Assembly: GCA_003279765.1 (NCBI GenBank)
Contig: QCHC01000006.1
Coordinates: 1-36,420 of the forward strand
Source: Pelagibacteraceae bacterium AG-390-M19
Lineage (GTDB): Bacteria > Pseudomonadota > Alphaproteobacteria > Pelagibacterales > Pelagibacteraceae
DNA length: 36,420 nt
Direction of reading: 5' to 3'
Part shown: piece after piece, positions 18,395 through 27,479 of the stretch
How the letters are laid out: every line of letters begins with the position of its first letter
Position numbering within the stretch: the stretch's first letter is position 1
The notes under the pieces: generated by a model
What the model saw: only the letters and a program-made list of their open reading frames with translations
The model's database searches: none
What the model was told of the DNA's origin: nothing
Program-made: the position numbers and the translations under genes

Positions 18395-18681
18395 TATTCT
18401 ATAACTTTTGGTACAACAAAATAATCTTCATTATCTTTTGGAGAATTTTTTATTATTTGTTCCCTTAAATTTTTACTTTTAACTTCATCAGGTCTTAATT
18501 TTAAAGTCGTTTCAGCCACTGATGTAAGTGGTTCAACATTTTCAGTTTTAAGTTCATTGAGTTTTTCAATGAAATCAAAAATTGAATTCATATCACTAGC
18601 AAGTTTTTCAGCTTTTTTCTCATCTACTGAAATTCTTGATAATTTAGATATATGCTTTATGGTTTTAAGATCGATGCTCAT
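18394..18681 (-). CDS. gatC: Asp-tRNA(Asn)/Glu-tRNA(Gln) amidotransferase subunit C
   Basis: GatC is the small belt-like subunit that stabilises GatA and GatB. I choose the ATG at 18679-18681, giving 95 residues that begin MSIDLKTIKHISKLSRISVD, the usual start of the family. An in-frame ATG at 18711 would add ten residues (MIVCVIFKYH) with no family match and would use up most of the spacer to ruvX. The C-terminal PLTSVAETTLKLRPDEVK block is characteristic. It is first in the minus-strand run gatC-gatA-gatB-OMT-trhO-MATE-nuclease. Confidence 0.93.
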   Translation of the reverse strand: MSIDLKTIKHISKLSRISVDEKKAEKLASDMNSIFDFIEKLNELKTENVEPLTSVAETTLKLRPDEVKSKNLREQIIKNSPKDNEDYFVVPKVIE

Positions 18682-18731
18682 ATGATATTTAAATATGACG
18701 CAAACTATCACTATAGTTTAAAATATACAAC
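18682..18731. promoter_or_regulatory. Divergent gatC/ruvX spacer
   Basis: This 50-bp spacer must serve the gatCAB operon (minus) and ruvX-pyrB operon (plus). CTATAG near 18712-18717 is a symmetric -10-like sequence readable on both strands (TATAGT). No convincing -35 was seen. With the chosen gatC start, the gatC leader would be about 20-25 nt. Confidence 0.3.
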
Positions 18732-19187
18732 ATGATCACAATAGAAGAATTTAAAAAAAAACAGTCAGAAAAATGTCGTTTGATAGGTTTAGATTTGGGC
18801 TCAAAAAGAATTGGTGTATCAATTTGTGACGAAAAGCAATTAATTGCCACCCCTTATAAAACTATACATAAATCAAAAAATAATGAATTAATTGAAGAGT
18901 TAAAAAACATTATTCAAGAGAATGACATCAAGGCAATTATCATTGGTTATCCTTTAAATATGGATGGAACTTCAGGCTCTTCAGCACAGTCAGTCAATGA
19001 TGTGTCTAAAAATATAGATAAAGAGATAGATGTTGATGTGTGTCTTTGGGATGAAAGACTATCAACTGTTGGGGCTTTTAATTTATCAAGCCAATTAGAT
19101 GTTAATGTATCTAAGAGAGAAAAGAATATAGATCAGAACGCAGCAGCTTTTATTCTTCAGGGAGCCATAGATTATCTAAACAATTAA
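18732..19187 (+). CDS. ruvX: Putative pre-16S rRNA nuclease / Holliday junction resolvase-like RuvX (YqgF)
   Basis: The 151-residue RNase H-fold protein of the YqgF family has the nuclease motifs GLDLGSKRIGVS (Asp21), IIIGYPLNMDGT, WDERLST and a C-terminal IDQNAAAFILQ. E. coli YqgF matures the 5' end of 16S rRNA; Holliday junction resolution has also been suggested. It is first in the plus-strand run to ridA and lies divergent from gatC, an arrangement common in alphaproteobacteria. About 12 residues precede the first conserved strand, slightly longer than average. Confidence 0.93.
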   Translation: MITIEEFKKKQSEKCRLIGLDLGSKRIGVSICDEKQLIATPYKTIHKSKNNELIEELKNIIQENDIKAIIIGYPLNMDGTSGSSAQSVNDVSKNIDKEIDVDVCLWDERLSTVGAFNLSSQLDVNVSKREKNIDQNAAAFILQGAIDYLNN

Positions 19188-19229
19188 TCCTTGCCATTCA
19201 TTGGCTTTATAGTTATAGAGTTAATTTTA

Positions 19230-20168
19230 ATGGCAAAAAACATCAAAGCTATTAAAATTTCTCAAAAACATTTGTTAGGTATTCAAGATCTATCAGTTAG
19301 TGATATTAACTACATTTTAGATGAATCTGAAACTTTCATTAAATTAAATCAGAGTAAGAACAAAAAAATTGATGTTCTTAGAGGCAAAACTCAAATTAAT
19401 CTATTTTTTGAACCATCAACAAGAACACAAAGTTCATTTGAGTTAGCTGGAAAAAGACTTGGTGCTGATGTGATGTCAATGAATATGAATAATTCAGCAA
19501 TTAAAAAAGGTGAAACTTTAATTGATACAGCAATGACTCTAAATGCGATGCATCCTGATATCATTGTAATAAGACATCAAGATTCTGGAGCATGTAATTT
19601 GTTATCTCAGAAAGTTAATTGTGTAGTATTAAATGCTGGTGACGGAAGGCGCGAGCACCCTACTCAAGCATTACTGGACGCTTTAACAATAAGAAATAGA
19701 AAGAAAAAAATTGAAGGATTAAAAATTGCTATATGTGGAGATATTCTTCACTCAAGAGTCGCAAGATCAAATATTTATTTATTAACTATGCTTGGTGCTG
19801 AAGTAAATATTGTTGCTCCAACAAATTTAATGCCAAAGGAAATCGAAAAGTTTGGTGTTAATACTTTTACTGATATGAAAAAAGGATTGAAAGATTGTGA
19901 CATTGTAATGATGCTAAGATTACAAAATGAGAGAATGACAAGCTCTTATTTATCATCAAATAGAGAGTATTATGAATATTATGGTTTAACACCAGATAAA
20001 TTGGATCATGCAAAATCTGATGCACTAATAATGCATCCTGGCCCAATGAATAGAGGTATCGAGATAGACACTAGATTAGCAGACGATATAAATAAAAGTG
20101 TAATTAAAGAACAAGTTGAACTAGGAGTTGCTGTTAGGATGGCCTGTTTAAAAATATTTTGTGAATAA
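19230..20168 (+). CDS. pyrB: Aspartate carbamoyltransferase catalytic subunit
   Basis: PyrB makes N-carbamoyl-aspartate from carbamoyl phosphate and aspartate, the second step of UMP synthesis. The 312-residue protein (from the ATG at 19230) starts [18 protein letters not shown]; it has STRTQSSFE (Ser63-Arg65), the lysine loop at Lys93 (IKKGETL), [10 protein letters not shown] with His143, and HPGPMNRG near the C-terminus. A TTG at 19191 would add 13 hydrophobic residues unlike the family. AGAG lies about 10 nt before the chosen ATG. It is directly followed, with no spacer, by a dihydroorotase homologue. No regulatory pyrI is nearby. Confidence 0.95.
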   Translation: MAKNIKAIKISQKHLLGIQDLSVSDINYILDESETFIKLNQSKNKKIDVLRGKTQINLFFEPSTRTQSSFELAGKRLGADVMSMNMNNSAIKKGETLIDTAMTLNAMHPDIIVIRHQDSGACNLLSQKVNCVVLNAGDGRREHPTQALLDALTIRNRKKKIEGLKIAICGDILHSRVARSNIYLLTMLGAEVNIVAPTNLMPKEIEKFGVNTFTDMKKGLKDCDIVMMLRLQNERMTSSYLSSNREYYEYYGLTPDKLDHAKSDALIMHPGPMNRGIEIDTRLADDINKSVIKEQVELGVAVRMACLKIFCE

Positions 20169-21455
20169 ATGAAAAAACAATATTTTATTAACGCAAATAT
20201 AATTGATCCTCAAAATTCAATAAATGAAAATGGAGGATTAATTATTAGTGAAGAAGGTAAAATTGAAGCAATAGGAAAAAAAGTAAATACAAATAATTTA
20301 CCATCCAGAGAAAAACCTATTGATTTAAAAGGTAAATATATATTCCCTGGTTTAGTCGATATGAGAGTTTTTGTTGGAGAACCTGGTTATGAGTATAAAG
20401 AAAATTTCAGAACTTTAAGTAATGCAGCTTTATCTGGAGGAGTAACGTCTGTAGTAACAATGCCAAATACAGATCCTGTAATTGACAATGTTTCAATTGT
20501 AGATTTTTTAAAACGTAGAGGACGTGATAAATCTAAAATTAATATATTTCCATGTGCATCTCTTACACAAAATGTAGAGGGAACTAATATGACAGAATTT
20601 GGATTATTAGCTAATAAAGGGATTGTAGCTTTTACAGATGGTGTAAAAACAATTCAAAATACCAGATTAATGTCAAGAATAATGAATTCAGCAAAAGATT
20701 TGGGATGTCTTATAATGCAACATGCTGAAGATTATGAGTTAGCAAAAAACGGTATGATTAATTCAGGTATAATTGCTACAAAACTTGGATTATCAAGCAT
20801 ACCGGATGTGGCTGAGAGAATAATTATTGAAAGAGATTTAACATTATTAGAAAAAGTAAAGTGTCGATATCATATATCTCAACTATCATCAAGTAAATCA
20901 GTAGAAATCATTAAGGAAAGAAAAAATGATATTAAATTCTCTTGTGGAGTTTCAATAAACAACCTATCGTTAAATGAAAATGATATTGGAGATTTTAAAA
21001 CGTTTTTAAAATTATCTCCGCCATTAAGAAAAGAGGAAGATAGATTGGCGTTAGTACAAGGATTAAAAGATAAAACCATTGATGTAATTGTTTCTGATCA
21101 TAAACCAGAAGATGAAGAATCAAAACGACTAACATTTTCTCAAGCGGCAACAGGAGCTTCTGGTATTGAAACTTTATTGTCTTTAAGTTTAGAACTATTT
21201 CATAATGGATCTGTAAAACTTGAAACAATAATTCAAGCTTTGACATCTAATCCAGCTAAAATTTTAAACATCAATAAAGGAAATCTTTCAATTGGTAATG
21301 ATGCAGACTTTTGTATAGTTGATATAAGTAAACCTTGGATTGTAAAAAAAGAAAATTTAATTTCAAAGTCTAAAAATACGTCTATTGAAGACAAAAAACT
21401 TCAAGGAAAAGTAACCAATACATTTGTAAAAGGTAAAGAATTATTTAAAATATAA
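20169..21455 (+). CDS. pyrC': Dihydroorotase homologue, probably non-catalytic (PyrC'/PyrX type)
   Basis: The protein belongs to class I dihydroorotases (amidohydrolase superfamily) but lacks key metal ligands. Where active enzymes have DxHxH after GLVD, this one reads GLVDMRVFVGEPG: Arg66 and Phe68 replace both histidines. YHISQLSS (234-241) has Gln238 where the third His is expected. His185 (QHAED) and Asp310 (SDHKPED) remain. Pseudomonas PyrC' is such an inactive homologue that assembles with PyrB, and alphaproteobacteria have similar pyrB-linked copies, so a structural partner for PyrB is the likely role. The ATG follows the pyrB TAA with no gap. A true dihydroorotase should exist elsewhere. 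Length, 428 residues, is normal and no decay is seen. Confidence 0.85.
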   Translation: MKKQYFINANIIDPQNSINENGGLIISEEGKIEAIGKKVNTNNLPSREKPIDLKGKYIFPGLVDMRVFVGEPGYEYKENFRTLSNAALSGGVTSVVTMPNTDPVIDNVSIVDFLKRRGRDKSKINIFPCASLTQNVEGTNMTEFGLLANKGIVAFTDGVKTIQNTRLMSRIMNSAKDLGCLIMQHAEDYELAKNGMINSGIIATKLGLSSIPDVAERIIIERDLTLLEKVKCRYHISQLSSSKSVEIIKERKNDIKFSCGVSINNLSLNENDIGDFKTFLKLSPPLRKEEDRLALVQGLKDKTIDVIVSDHKPEDEESKRLTFSQAATGASGIETLLSLSLELFHNGSVKLETIIQALTSNPAKILNINKGNLSIGNDADFCIVDISKPWIVKKENLISKSKNTSIEDKKLQGKVTNTFVKGKELFKI

Positions 21456-21457
21456 AA

Positions 21458-22036
21458 ATGGAATTATTAACAGTAGGTATTGTCTCATACCTAATGGGTT
21501 CTATCCCTTTTGGATTAATACTAACTAAAATATTTTTAAAAAAAGATATTAGAGAAATTGGATCAGGTAACATTGGTGCAACAAATGCGCTAAGAACAGG
21601 AAATAAATTTATTGGCTATTCAACTTTAATACTTGATATGATTAAAGCAGTTATTCCAGTTTTATATGTGAAAGTGAATTTTCCTGATCTGATTTATGTA
21701 TCAGCTTTATGTGCTTTTCTAGGTCATGTTTTTCCAATCTGGTTAAAGTTTAAAGGTGGTAAGGGAGTTGCAACTTATGTTGGTATATTATGTAGTATAA
21801 ACATATTTTTTGGAATAGTTTTTGGTATTTTTTGGCTTATAACTTTTTTTATTTCTAAATTTTCATCATTAGCATCCCTAATTGGATCATTCTCCGTTCC
21901 TATTTATTTGTTAATTTTTGACTCAATGGAAAATGAAATATTTTTTGGAATAATGTTTATTTTAATATTTTATACTCATAGAGAAAATATTAAACGACTG
22001 ATAAATAAAGAAGAAAACAAGACTAAAATTTATTAA
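21458..22036 (+). CDS. plsY: Acyl-phosphate:glycerol-3-phosphate acyltransferase PlsY
   Basis: PlsY is an inner-membrane enzyme that acylates glycerol 3-phosphate using acyl phosphate, the first acylation of phospholipid synthesis. The 192-residue protein has five or more membrane spans and the family motifs SGNIGATNALR (36-46), LGHVFPIWLKFKGGKGVAT (88-106) and a C-terminal HRENIKRL. It starts 2 nt after the pyrC' stop and precedes topA by 37 bp. Many alphaproteobacteria have dprA between plsY and topA; here it is absent. Confidence 0.95.
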   Translation: MELLTVGIVSYLMGSIPFGLILTKIFLKKDIREIGSGNIGATNALRTGNKFIGYSTLILDMIKAVIPVLYVKVNFPDLIYVSALCAFLGHVFPIWLKFKGGKGVATYVGILCSINIFFGIVFGIFWLITFFISKFSSLASLIGSFSVPIYLLIFDSMENEIFFGIMFILIFYTHRENIKRLINKEENKTKIY

Positions 22037-22073
22037 TTTGACTATCAAACACTTTTAAGTAGTTTGTTAAATT

Positions 22074-24659
22074 ATGAATCTAGTCATAGTTGAAAGTCCT
22101 GCAAAAGCTAAAACAATAAACAAATATCTTGGCGAAGATTATACTGTTTTAGCAAGTTATGGACATATAAGAGATTTACCATCAAAAAATGGATCGGTTG
22201 ATCCTGATCATAATTTTAAAATGGAATGGGAAGTTGATGGTTTTTCAAAAAAATATTTAAAAGAAATAACTGATGTTGCAAAAGAATCCTCTAAAATAAT
22301 ACTTGCTACTGACCCTGACCGTGAAGGTGAAGCTATAGCATGGCATGTTAAAGAGTACCTTGATGAAAAAAAACTTTTAAAAGATAAAGAAATTGAAAGA
22401 GTTGTTTTTAATGAGATAACCAAAAAAGCAGTAATTCATGGTATTGAAAATCCACGAAAAATTGAACCTTTATTAGTAGATGCGTATATGGCAAGAAGAG
22501 CTCTTGATTACTTGGTTGGTTTTAATATTTCTCCAATACTTTGGACTAAACTACCTGGATCAAAATCAGCTGGAAGAGTTCAGTCTGTTGCTTTAAAATT
22601 AATTACTGAAAGAGAACATGAAATAGAATTATTTAATCCAGAAGAATTTTGGACACTTGCTATTAAATTTGGAGATAATAATAAAAATACTATTACTGCA
22701 AGTATTTCTCAATTAAATGGTAATAAAATAGAAAAATTTACTTTTAGAGACAAGAATAGCATTGAAGAAGCAATCAAAGAAATAAAAGAGAAAAAATTTC
22801 AAATAACAGATATTTCGTCAAAAGTTGTAAAAAGAAACCCATCAGGTCCATTTACAACTTCAACACTACAACAAATTGCGTCTAGCAGATTAGGTTTTGG
22901 AGCTTCAAGAACAATGCAAATTGCACAAAAACTATATCAAGGTGTTGAGATTGATGGAGATACTGTTGGGTTGATTACTTATATGAGAACTGATGGAACT
23001 AATTTATCAGCTGATGCAGTAAATGATTTTCGAAATTACATTAAAAATGAATATGGTAATGAATATTTGCCTACCTCTGCAAATAATTATTCTGGTAAAA
23101 AAGCTAAGAATGCACAAGAAGCTCATGAGGCTATTAGACCAACAGATATAAATAGAGCACCCGATACTCTAAAAAAATATTTAAGCAGTGATCAACAAAA
23201 ACTATACAATTTAATTTGGTCCAGAGCTTTGTCCTCACAAATGGAAGTTGCCCAATTTAACAGAAATACCATAACAATAGAGTCAGTAGATAATCAAACA
23301 ATATGTAAGGCAAGTGGCTCTGTGTTAAAATTTGATGGTTTTTTAAAAGTTTACTCAAATACAAGTAAAGATGATGATGAAGAAATTTTACCAGAAATGT
23401 CTAAAGGACCAATTAATATTGAAGCATTATTCGATGAACAACATTTTACACAACCACCTCCAAGATATTCTGAAGCAAGTTTAGTTAAAAAATTAGAAGA
23501 GTTGGGAATTGGTAGACCTTCTACTTACGCAAGTATAATTTCCACTATAGCTAATCGAGGTTATGCAGAAATAGTAAATAAAAGGTTTTTCCCCACAGAT
23601 CGTGGCAAACTGATTTCTGCATTTTTAGAAAAATTGTTTTCTAAATATGTTGATTATAACTTTACTGCAGGTTTGGAAGATCAATTAGATGAAATTACAT
23701 CTGGAAAAGAAAGCTGGATAAAAGTTTTAGAGATGTTTTGGAAAGATTTTAACAATAATATTTCTGAGGTTAAGGAGAAAAGAACAAGAGAAGTCTTAGA
23801 TCTTTTAAATGAAAGTTTAGGGGCTTTAATTTTTGATACTGATAAAGATGGAAATATTGTTCGAAAGTGTCAGCTATGTGATACAGGTTCACTAAGTCTT
23901 AAAAATAGTTTTAGAGGTGGAGCTTTCATAGGATGTTCAAATTATCCAGAGTGTAAATTCACTAGACCCTTGTCTAAGGCAAAAGCAGCAGCTCAATCAC
24001 AGTTAGCAGAGCCTAAATTTTTAGGAAAACATGAAAATGGCAATGATATATATCTGAAAAATGGAAGATTTGGCCCCTATCTGCAATATGAAAAACTTAA
24101 GGAAGAAGAATTAAAAGAGACAAAAACTAAAAAAAAGAAAAAAACCAAAAAGTCTAAACCAGATGTTAATGAATTAATTAAAAATGTTTCTATACCAAAA
24201 GGTTTAGAGTTAGAAAGTATAGACTTAGAAAAAGCTCAGTTTTTATGTTCTTTACCAAAATCAATTGGTGTAAACCCTGATAATCAAAAAGAAATCATTT
24301 TAAATACTGGAAGATTTGGTCCATATCTTAAATGTGAAAATAAATCTGCTAGAATAGAGAATATTGATGAAATTTTCTCTATAGGTTTAAATCGAGCAAT
24401 TACTCTTATTGCTGAAGCAAAACCAGGCAGAATGTCTTCCTCAATTATTAAGGATTTAGGAGAACACCCAGAGGATAAAAAACCAGTTAGAGTTATGAAG
24501 GGTCAATATGGTCCTTATATTAAATATAAATCTTTAAATGCAACAATTCCTGAAGAAAAAGATCCAACAGAGCTTACTATGGAAGAAGCGTTAATCCTTA
24601 TTGAGAAAAGGAAGGAATACGATAAAACTAAAAAAAAGAAAAAAACTAAAAAAAAATGA
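22074..24659 (+). CDS. topA: DNA topoisomerase I
   Basis: TopA relaxes negative supercoils by passing one strand through a nick. The 861-residue type IA enzyme begins with the Toprim domain LVIVESPAKAKTI and ATDPDREGEAIAWH, and has the active tyrosine Tyr303 in TYMRTDGTNLS and RPSTYASII further on. One C4 zinc ribbon lies at Cys599, Cys602, Cys621 and Cys627. Three C-terminal repeats with GRFGPYL, GRFGPYL and GQYGPYI follow. A Lys/Thr-rich linker sits between the first two repeats, and the protein ends in KTKKKKKTKKK. Its stop overlaps the next gene by ATGA. No rnr follows as in many relatives. Confidence 0.97.
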   Translation: MNLVIVESPAKAKTINKYLGEDYTVLASYGHIRDLPSKNGSVDPDHNFKMEWEVDGFSKKYLKEITDVAKESSKIILATDPDREGEAIAWHVKEYLDEKKLLKDKEIERVVFNEITKKAVIHGIENPRKIEPLLVDAYMARRALDYLVGFNISPILWTKLPGSKSAGRVQSVALKLITEREHEIELFNPEEFWTLAIKFGDNNKNTITASISQLNGNKIEKFTFRDKNSIEEAIKEIKEKKFQITDISSKVVKRNPSGPFTTSTLQQIASSRLGFGASRTMQIAQKLYQGVEIDGDTVGLITYMRTDGTNLSADAVNDFRNYIKNEYGNEYLPTSANNYSGKKAKNAQEAHEAIRPTDINRAPDTLKKYLSSDQQKLYNLIWSRALSSQMEVAQFNRNTITIESVDNQTICKASGSVLKFDGFLKVYSNTSKDDDEEILPEMSKGPINIEALFDEQHFTQPPPRYSEASLVKKLEELGIGRPSTYASIISTIANRGYAEIVNKRFFPTDRGKLISAFLEKLFSKYVDYNFTAGLEDQLDEITSGKESWIKVLEMFWKDFNNNISEVKEKRTREVLDLLNESLGALIFDTDKDGNIVRKCQLCDTGSLSLKNSFRGGAFIGCSNYPECKFTRPLSKAKAAAQSQLAEPKFLGKHENGNDIYLKNGRFGPYLQYEKLKEEELKETKTKKKKKTKKSKPDVNELIKNVSIPKGLELESIDLEKAQFLCSLPKSIGVNPDNQKEIILNTGRFGPYLKCENKSARIENIDEIFSIGLNRAITLIAEAKPGRMSSSIIKDLGEHPEDKKPVRVMKGQYGPYIKYKSLNATIPEEKDPTELTMEEALILIEKRKEYDKTKKKKKTKKK

Positions 24660-24904
24660 AAATTAAATTATTTGCTTATTTAATAATTTTAACAATTACT
24701 AGTATAAATTCATCTACAGCAGATGATTGTAATAAATTTGATAAATTAAGTAAAGAATATGCAAAATGTACGGCGGAATTAATTAAAGAAAAAACTTCAG
24801 AAAAATATAACGAAGGAAAGAAAAAACTTAATAAACTTAATTTAAAAGAAAAGTTAATTAAATTTAAAAATAGTAAATCACAGAAAGAATTCATGGAGAA
24901 ATAA
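24656..24904 (+). CDS. Small exported protein of unknown function
   Basis: I do not recognise this 82-residue protein. It has a clear signal peptide (basic MKIK, hydrophobic core about 5-16, likely cleavage after SSTA at 22), leaving about 60 mature residues. The mature part has two cysteines, Cys25 and Cys38, that could form a disulfide in the periplasm, and a highly charged Lys/Glu-rich tail that looks helical. Its ATG overlaps the topA TGA (ATGA), and it ends 1 nt before ridA, so it is translated as part of this operon. That coupling and the coherent signal peptide support a real gene. Function unknown. Confidence 0.75.
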   Translation: MKIKLFAYLIILTITSINSSTADDCNKFDKLSKEYAKCTAELIKEKTSEKYNEGKKKLNKLNLKEKLIKFKNSKSQKEFMEK

Positions 24905-24905
24905 A

Positions 24906-25367
24906 ATGAACTTTGAAAAAAAAATAAAAGAATTAAATATTAATTTGCCAGAAGCAAAACCACCTGTTGGCTCATATGTTGCAACTAAAAAAACCGGTAA
25001 TTTGCTTTTTATCTCAGGTCAAATATCCATAAATGAAAATGGAGAACTAATTAAAGGAAAAGTTGGAAAAGATTTAAGCACAGAGCAAGGCTACGAAGCT
25101 GCAAAAAGATGTGGGTTAAGTTTGGTTGCTCAAGCAAAGGCTGCTTGTAGTGGAGATTTATCTAAAATAAAATCATGTATTAAATTAACCGGATTTGTTA
25201 ATTCAACAAATGACTTTATTGAACAACCGAAGGTAATTAATGGTGCATCGGATTTAATAGCATCAATATTTGGTGATGCTGGCATGCATACTAGAGCTGC
25301 AGTAAGCACCAATAGTTTGCCACTCGGAGTTTCTGTAGAAGTTGATGCTATTTTTGAGTTAAACTAA
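24906..25367 (+). CDS. RidA/YjgF/UK114 family protein
   Basis: The 153-residue protein belongs to the longer YjgF-like subgroup. RidA deaminates reactive enamine/imine intermediates; members with the conserved Arg share that activity. Here VGSYVATKKTGNLLFISGQI covers the N-terminal region with Tyr24. The C-terminal block HTRAAVSTNSLPLGVSVEVD has Arg130 and Glu145, which match the Arg and Glu of active RidA. It starts 1 nt after the small exported protein and ends 1 nt before the convergent UDP-glucose dehydrogenase gene. I leave the gene symbol empty because it differs in length from true RidA (about 128). Confidence 0.88.
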   Translation: MNFEKKIKELNINLPEAKPPVGSYVATKKTGNLLFISGQISINENGELIKGKVGKDLSTEQGYEAAKRCGLSLVAQAKAACSGDLSKIKSCIKLTGFVNSTNDFIEQPKVINGASDLIASIFGDAGMHTRAAVSTNSLPLGVSVEVDAIFELN

Positions 25368-25368
25368 A

Positions 25369-26667
25369 CTATCTTCCAATCCCAAAATAATTGATGTTCA
25401 ATTTTTTCATTTTTGTAGGAGAATACATGTTTCTCATGTCATAAATCTTAAAATTTTTCTTTTTTACTAATTTTTTAAAATTTAATAATTTAAAATCATT
25501 CCATTCAGTATGTAAAATTATTAAATCGCTATTCAAGCATGCGTTATTTATATTATTAAAATACTTAACATTTTTTAAATTATAAAATTCCTTCTTCTCA
25601 CCAGTGGGATCAAAATATCTTATCTTGCAATTTTTTTTATTAAAATACCTAATCATTGGTACACTAGATGCTTCTCTCATATCATCTGTATTTGGTTTAA
25701 ATGTTACACCAAGAAATGTGATTGTTTTATGTAAAAGTTTATTATTTAATATTTTCTCAACTCTTTTGATTGACAAAAATCTACGTTTATCGTTTGAAGT
25801 AACAACAGTTTTAACTATAGATAAATCTGTATTAAATTTTTTACCTGTATCAATTAATGCTCTAGTATCTTTTGGAAAACATGATCCTCCATAGGCTGGT
25901 CCTGCCCTTAAAAATCTATCTCCAATACGCTCATCTGATCCCATACCAATAGAAATATCTTTCACATCTATGCCTGTTTTTTCGCAGAGATTTGCAATCT
26001 CATTAATAAATGAAATTTTTGTAGCTAAAAAAGCATTTGAAGCATATTTAATTAACTCAGCACCTCTACGTGAAGTATTAAAATACCTGCTATTTTTTTT
26101 TATAATTGGCATATAAAGTGACTTTAAAATCTTATTAGCTTTTTTACTATCAGTTCCAATAATTACTCTATCTGGATAAACAAAGTCTCTAATAGCCTCA
26201 CCTTCTCTTAAAAATTCAGGATTAGAAACAATATCAACTAATTTTTTTTTTTTTAAATTTTTTAAAATATTTTCTATTTTATCACCAGTAGTCACAGGAA
26301 CTGTAGATTTGGTTATAATAATTTTATAATTTTTAATTATCTTTTTTAATTCATTTGCAACACTATAGACATATTTTAAATCTGCTGAATTGCTATTTTT
26401 TTTAGTTGGAGTTCCAACGCATATAAAAATTATATCTGAACTTGAAACCGCTTTTTTTAAATCTGTTGTAAATTTTAAACGATTTTGTTTATAATTTTTT
26501 TTTAAGATTTCCTCTAAACCAGGCTCATAAATTGGAACATTGCCTTTGTTTAATTCCTCTATTTTTTTTTTATCTTTATCTACACAGTAGACAGTATTAC
26601 CAACATCAGAAAAACAGACACCACTAACCAAACCAACGTAACCTGTACCTATCATGCACAGTTTCAT
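25369..26667 (-). CDS. ugd: UDP-glucose 6-dehydrogenase
   Basis: The enzyme oxidises UDP-glucose twice with NAD+ to UDP-glucuronate, a precursor of acidic surface polysaccharide. The 432-residue protein has IGTGYVGLVSG (6-16), an NAD-binding Rossmann motif, VGTPTKK (84-90), STVPVTTGD (121-129), NPEFLREGEAI (149-159), KYASNAFLATKISFINE with Lys207 and Asn211, and catalytic Cys263 in GGSCFPKDTRAL. Length is normal. The ATG overlaps the galU TGA (ATGA), so the UDP-glucose supplier and user are translated together. GDP-mannose dehydrogenase is a related family, but galU linkage favours UDP-glucose. Confidence 0.92.
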   Translation of the reverse strand: MKLCMIGTGYVGLVSGVCFSDVGNTVYCVDKDKKKIEELNKGNVPIYEPGLEEILKKNYKQNRLKFTTDLKKAVSSSDIIFICVGTPTKKNSNSADLKYVYSVANELKKIIKNYKIIITKSTVPVTTGDKIENILKNLKKKKLVDIVSNPEFLREGEAIRDFVYPDRVIIGTDSKKANKILKSLYMPIIKKNSRYFNTSRRGAELIKYASNAFLATKISFINEIANLCEKTGIDVKDISIGMGSDERIGDRFLRAGPAYGGSCFPKDTRALIDTGKKFNTDLSIVKTVVTSNDKRRFLSIKRVEKILNNKLLHKTITFLGVTFKPNTDDMREASSVPMIRYFNKKNCKIRYFDPTGEKKEFYNLKNVKYFNNINNACLNSDLIILHTEWNDFKLLNFKKLVKKKNFKIYDMRNMYSPTKMKKLNINYFGIGR

Positions 26668-27479
26668 AATTTTCCTATTTTTTTATTTGAATTAATAAAT
26701 CCTTGCATTGTCCCACAATCTAAATAATTTCCTGAGAAATTATGAGCAATAAATTTTTCACCTTCTTTAATTAAAGTTTGAATGGCATCAGTTATATGTA
26801 TTTCACCTCCATTACCAGGTTTTTGCTTACCTAGTTTATTAAATATAGTTTTTGGAAGAATATATCTTCCGATTACAGCTTTATTTGAAGGAGCCTTTTT
26901 AACCGAAGGTTTTTCTATCACTCCATCAATGAAATAGTCATTTTTTGAAATTTTTTTTTTTAAACTGTAGATGCCCCATCTTGAAACACTTTTAAAATTA
27001 ACCTTCATACTAGCCATTACAGATGCTTTGTGTTTGTGATGAACTTTAATCATATCTTTAGAACAGTTTTTTTTTATTATCAAATCATCTGGTAACAACA
27101 TTAAAAAGTATTTATCCTTTATATATTTTCTTGTTTTAAATACAGCATCACCTGTTCCTTTGGGTATATTTTGATATACAAACTTTATTAGTTTTTTATA
27201 TTTTAATATTTTTTTATATTCAGCAATAATTCGAGGATCTTTTTTCTTTTTAATAATTTTTTTATAAAAAGCATCACTATAAAAATAATTTTTAATCATC
27301 TTTTTTTTATTTGATATGATAAAAACAATTTCTTTAATTCCAGCCTCAATACACTCATCTAAAATGTATTCAATTCCAGCCTTTCCATTTATTGGGAGAA
27401 GTTCTTTAGCAAAAACACTTGTTAGGGGCAAAAGTCTAGTCCCTTGTCCAGCTAAAGGAATAATTGCTTGTTTAATCAT
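26664..27479 (-). CDS. galU: UTP-glucose-1-phosphate uridylyltransferase
   Basis: GalU makes UDP-glucose from UTP and glucose 1-phosphate. The 271-residue protein has the nucleotidyltransferase start AGQGTRLLPLTSVFAKELLP (10-29, with Lys25), LLPDDLI (128-134), GRYIL (204-208), NGGEIHITDAI (223-233) and LDCGTMQGF (253-261). It is 15-25 residues shorter than most GalU proteins, mainly through compact loops. It is unusually rich in lysine. It is coupled to ugd by ATGA and divergent from panC. Confidence 0.9.
   Translation of the reverse strand: MIKQAIIPLAGQGTRLLPLTSVFAKELLPINGKAGIEYILDECIEAGIKEIVFIISNKKKMIKNYFYSDAFYKKIIKKKKDPRIIAEYKKILKYKKLIKFVYQNIPKGTGDAVFKTRKYIKDKYFLMLLPDDLIIKKNCSKDMIKVHHKHKASVMASMKVNFKSVSRWGIYSLKKKISKNDYFIDGVIEKPSVKKAPSNKAVIGRYILPKTIFNKLGKQKPGNGGEIHITDAIQTLIKEGEKFIAHNFSGNYLDCGTMQGFINSNKKIGKL

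Noticed and set aside
19191..19229. Alternative TTG start of pyrB
   Set aside because: It adds 13 hydrophobic residues with no family match; the ATG at 19230 gives the conserved N-terminus and normal length.
20995..21246. Minus-strand open frame inside pyrC'
   Set aside because: It is a hydrophobic Leu-rich shadow frame typical of reverse-reading AT-rich genes, with no motif.
24126..24659. Poly-A runs in topA as phase-variable tracts
   Set aside because: They encode Lys/Thr-rich linkers in a low-GC gene; the frame is intact, and poly-A lysine codons are common throughout the window.
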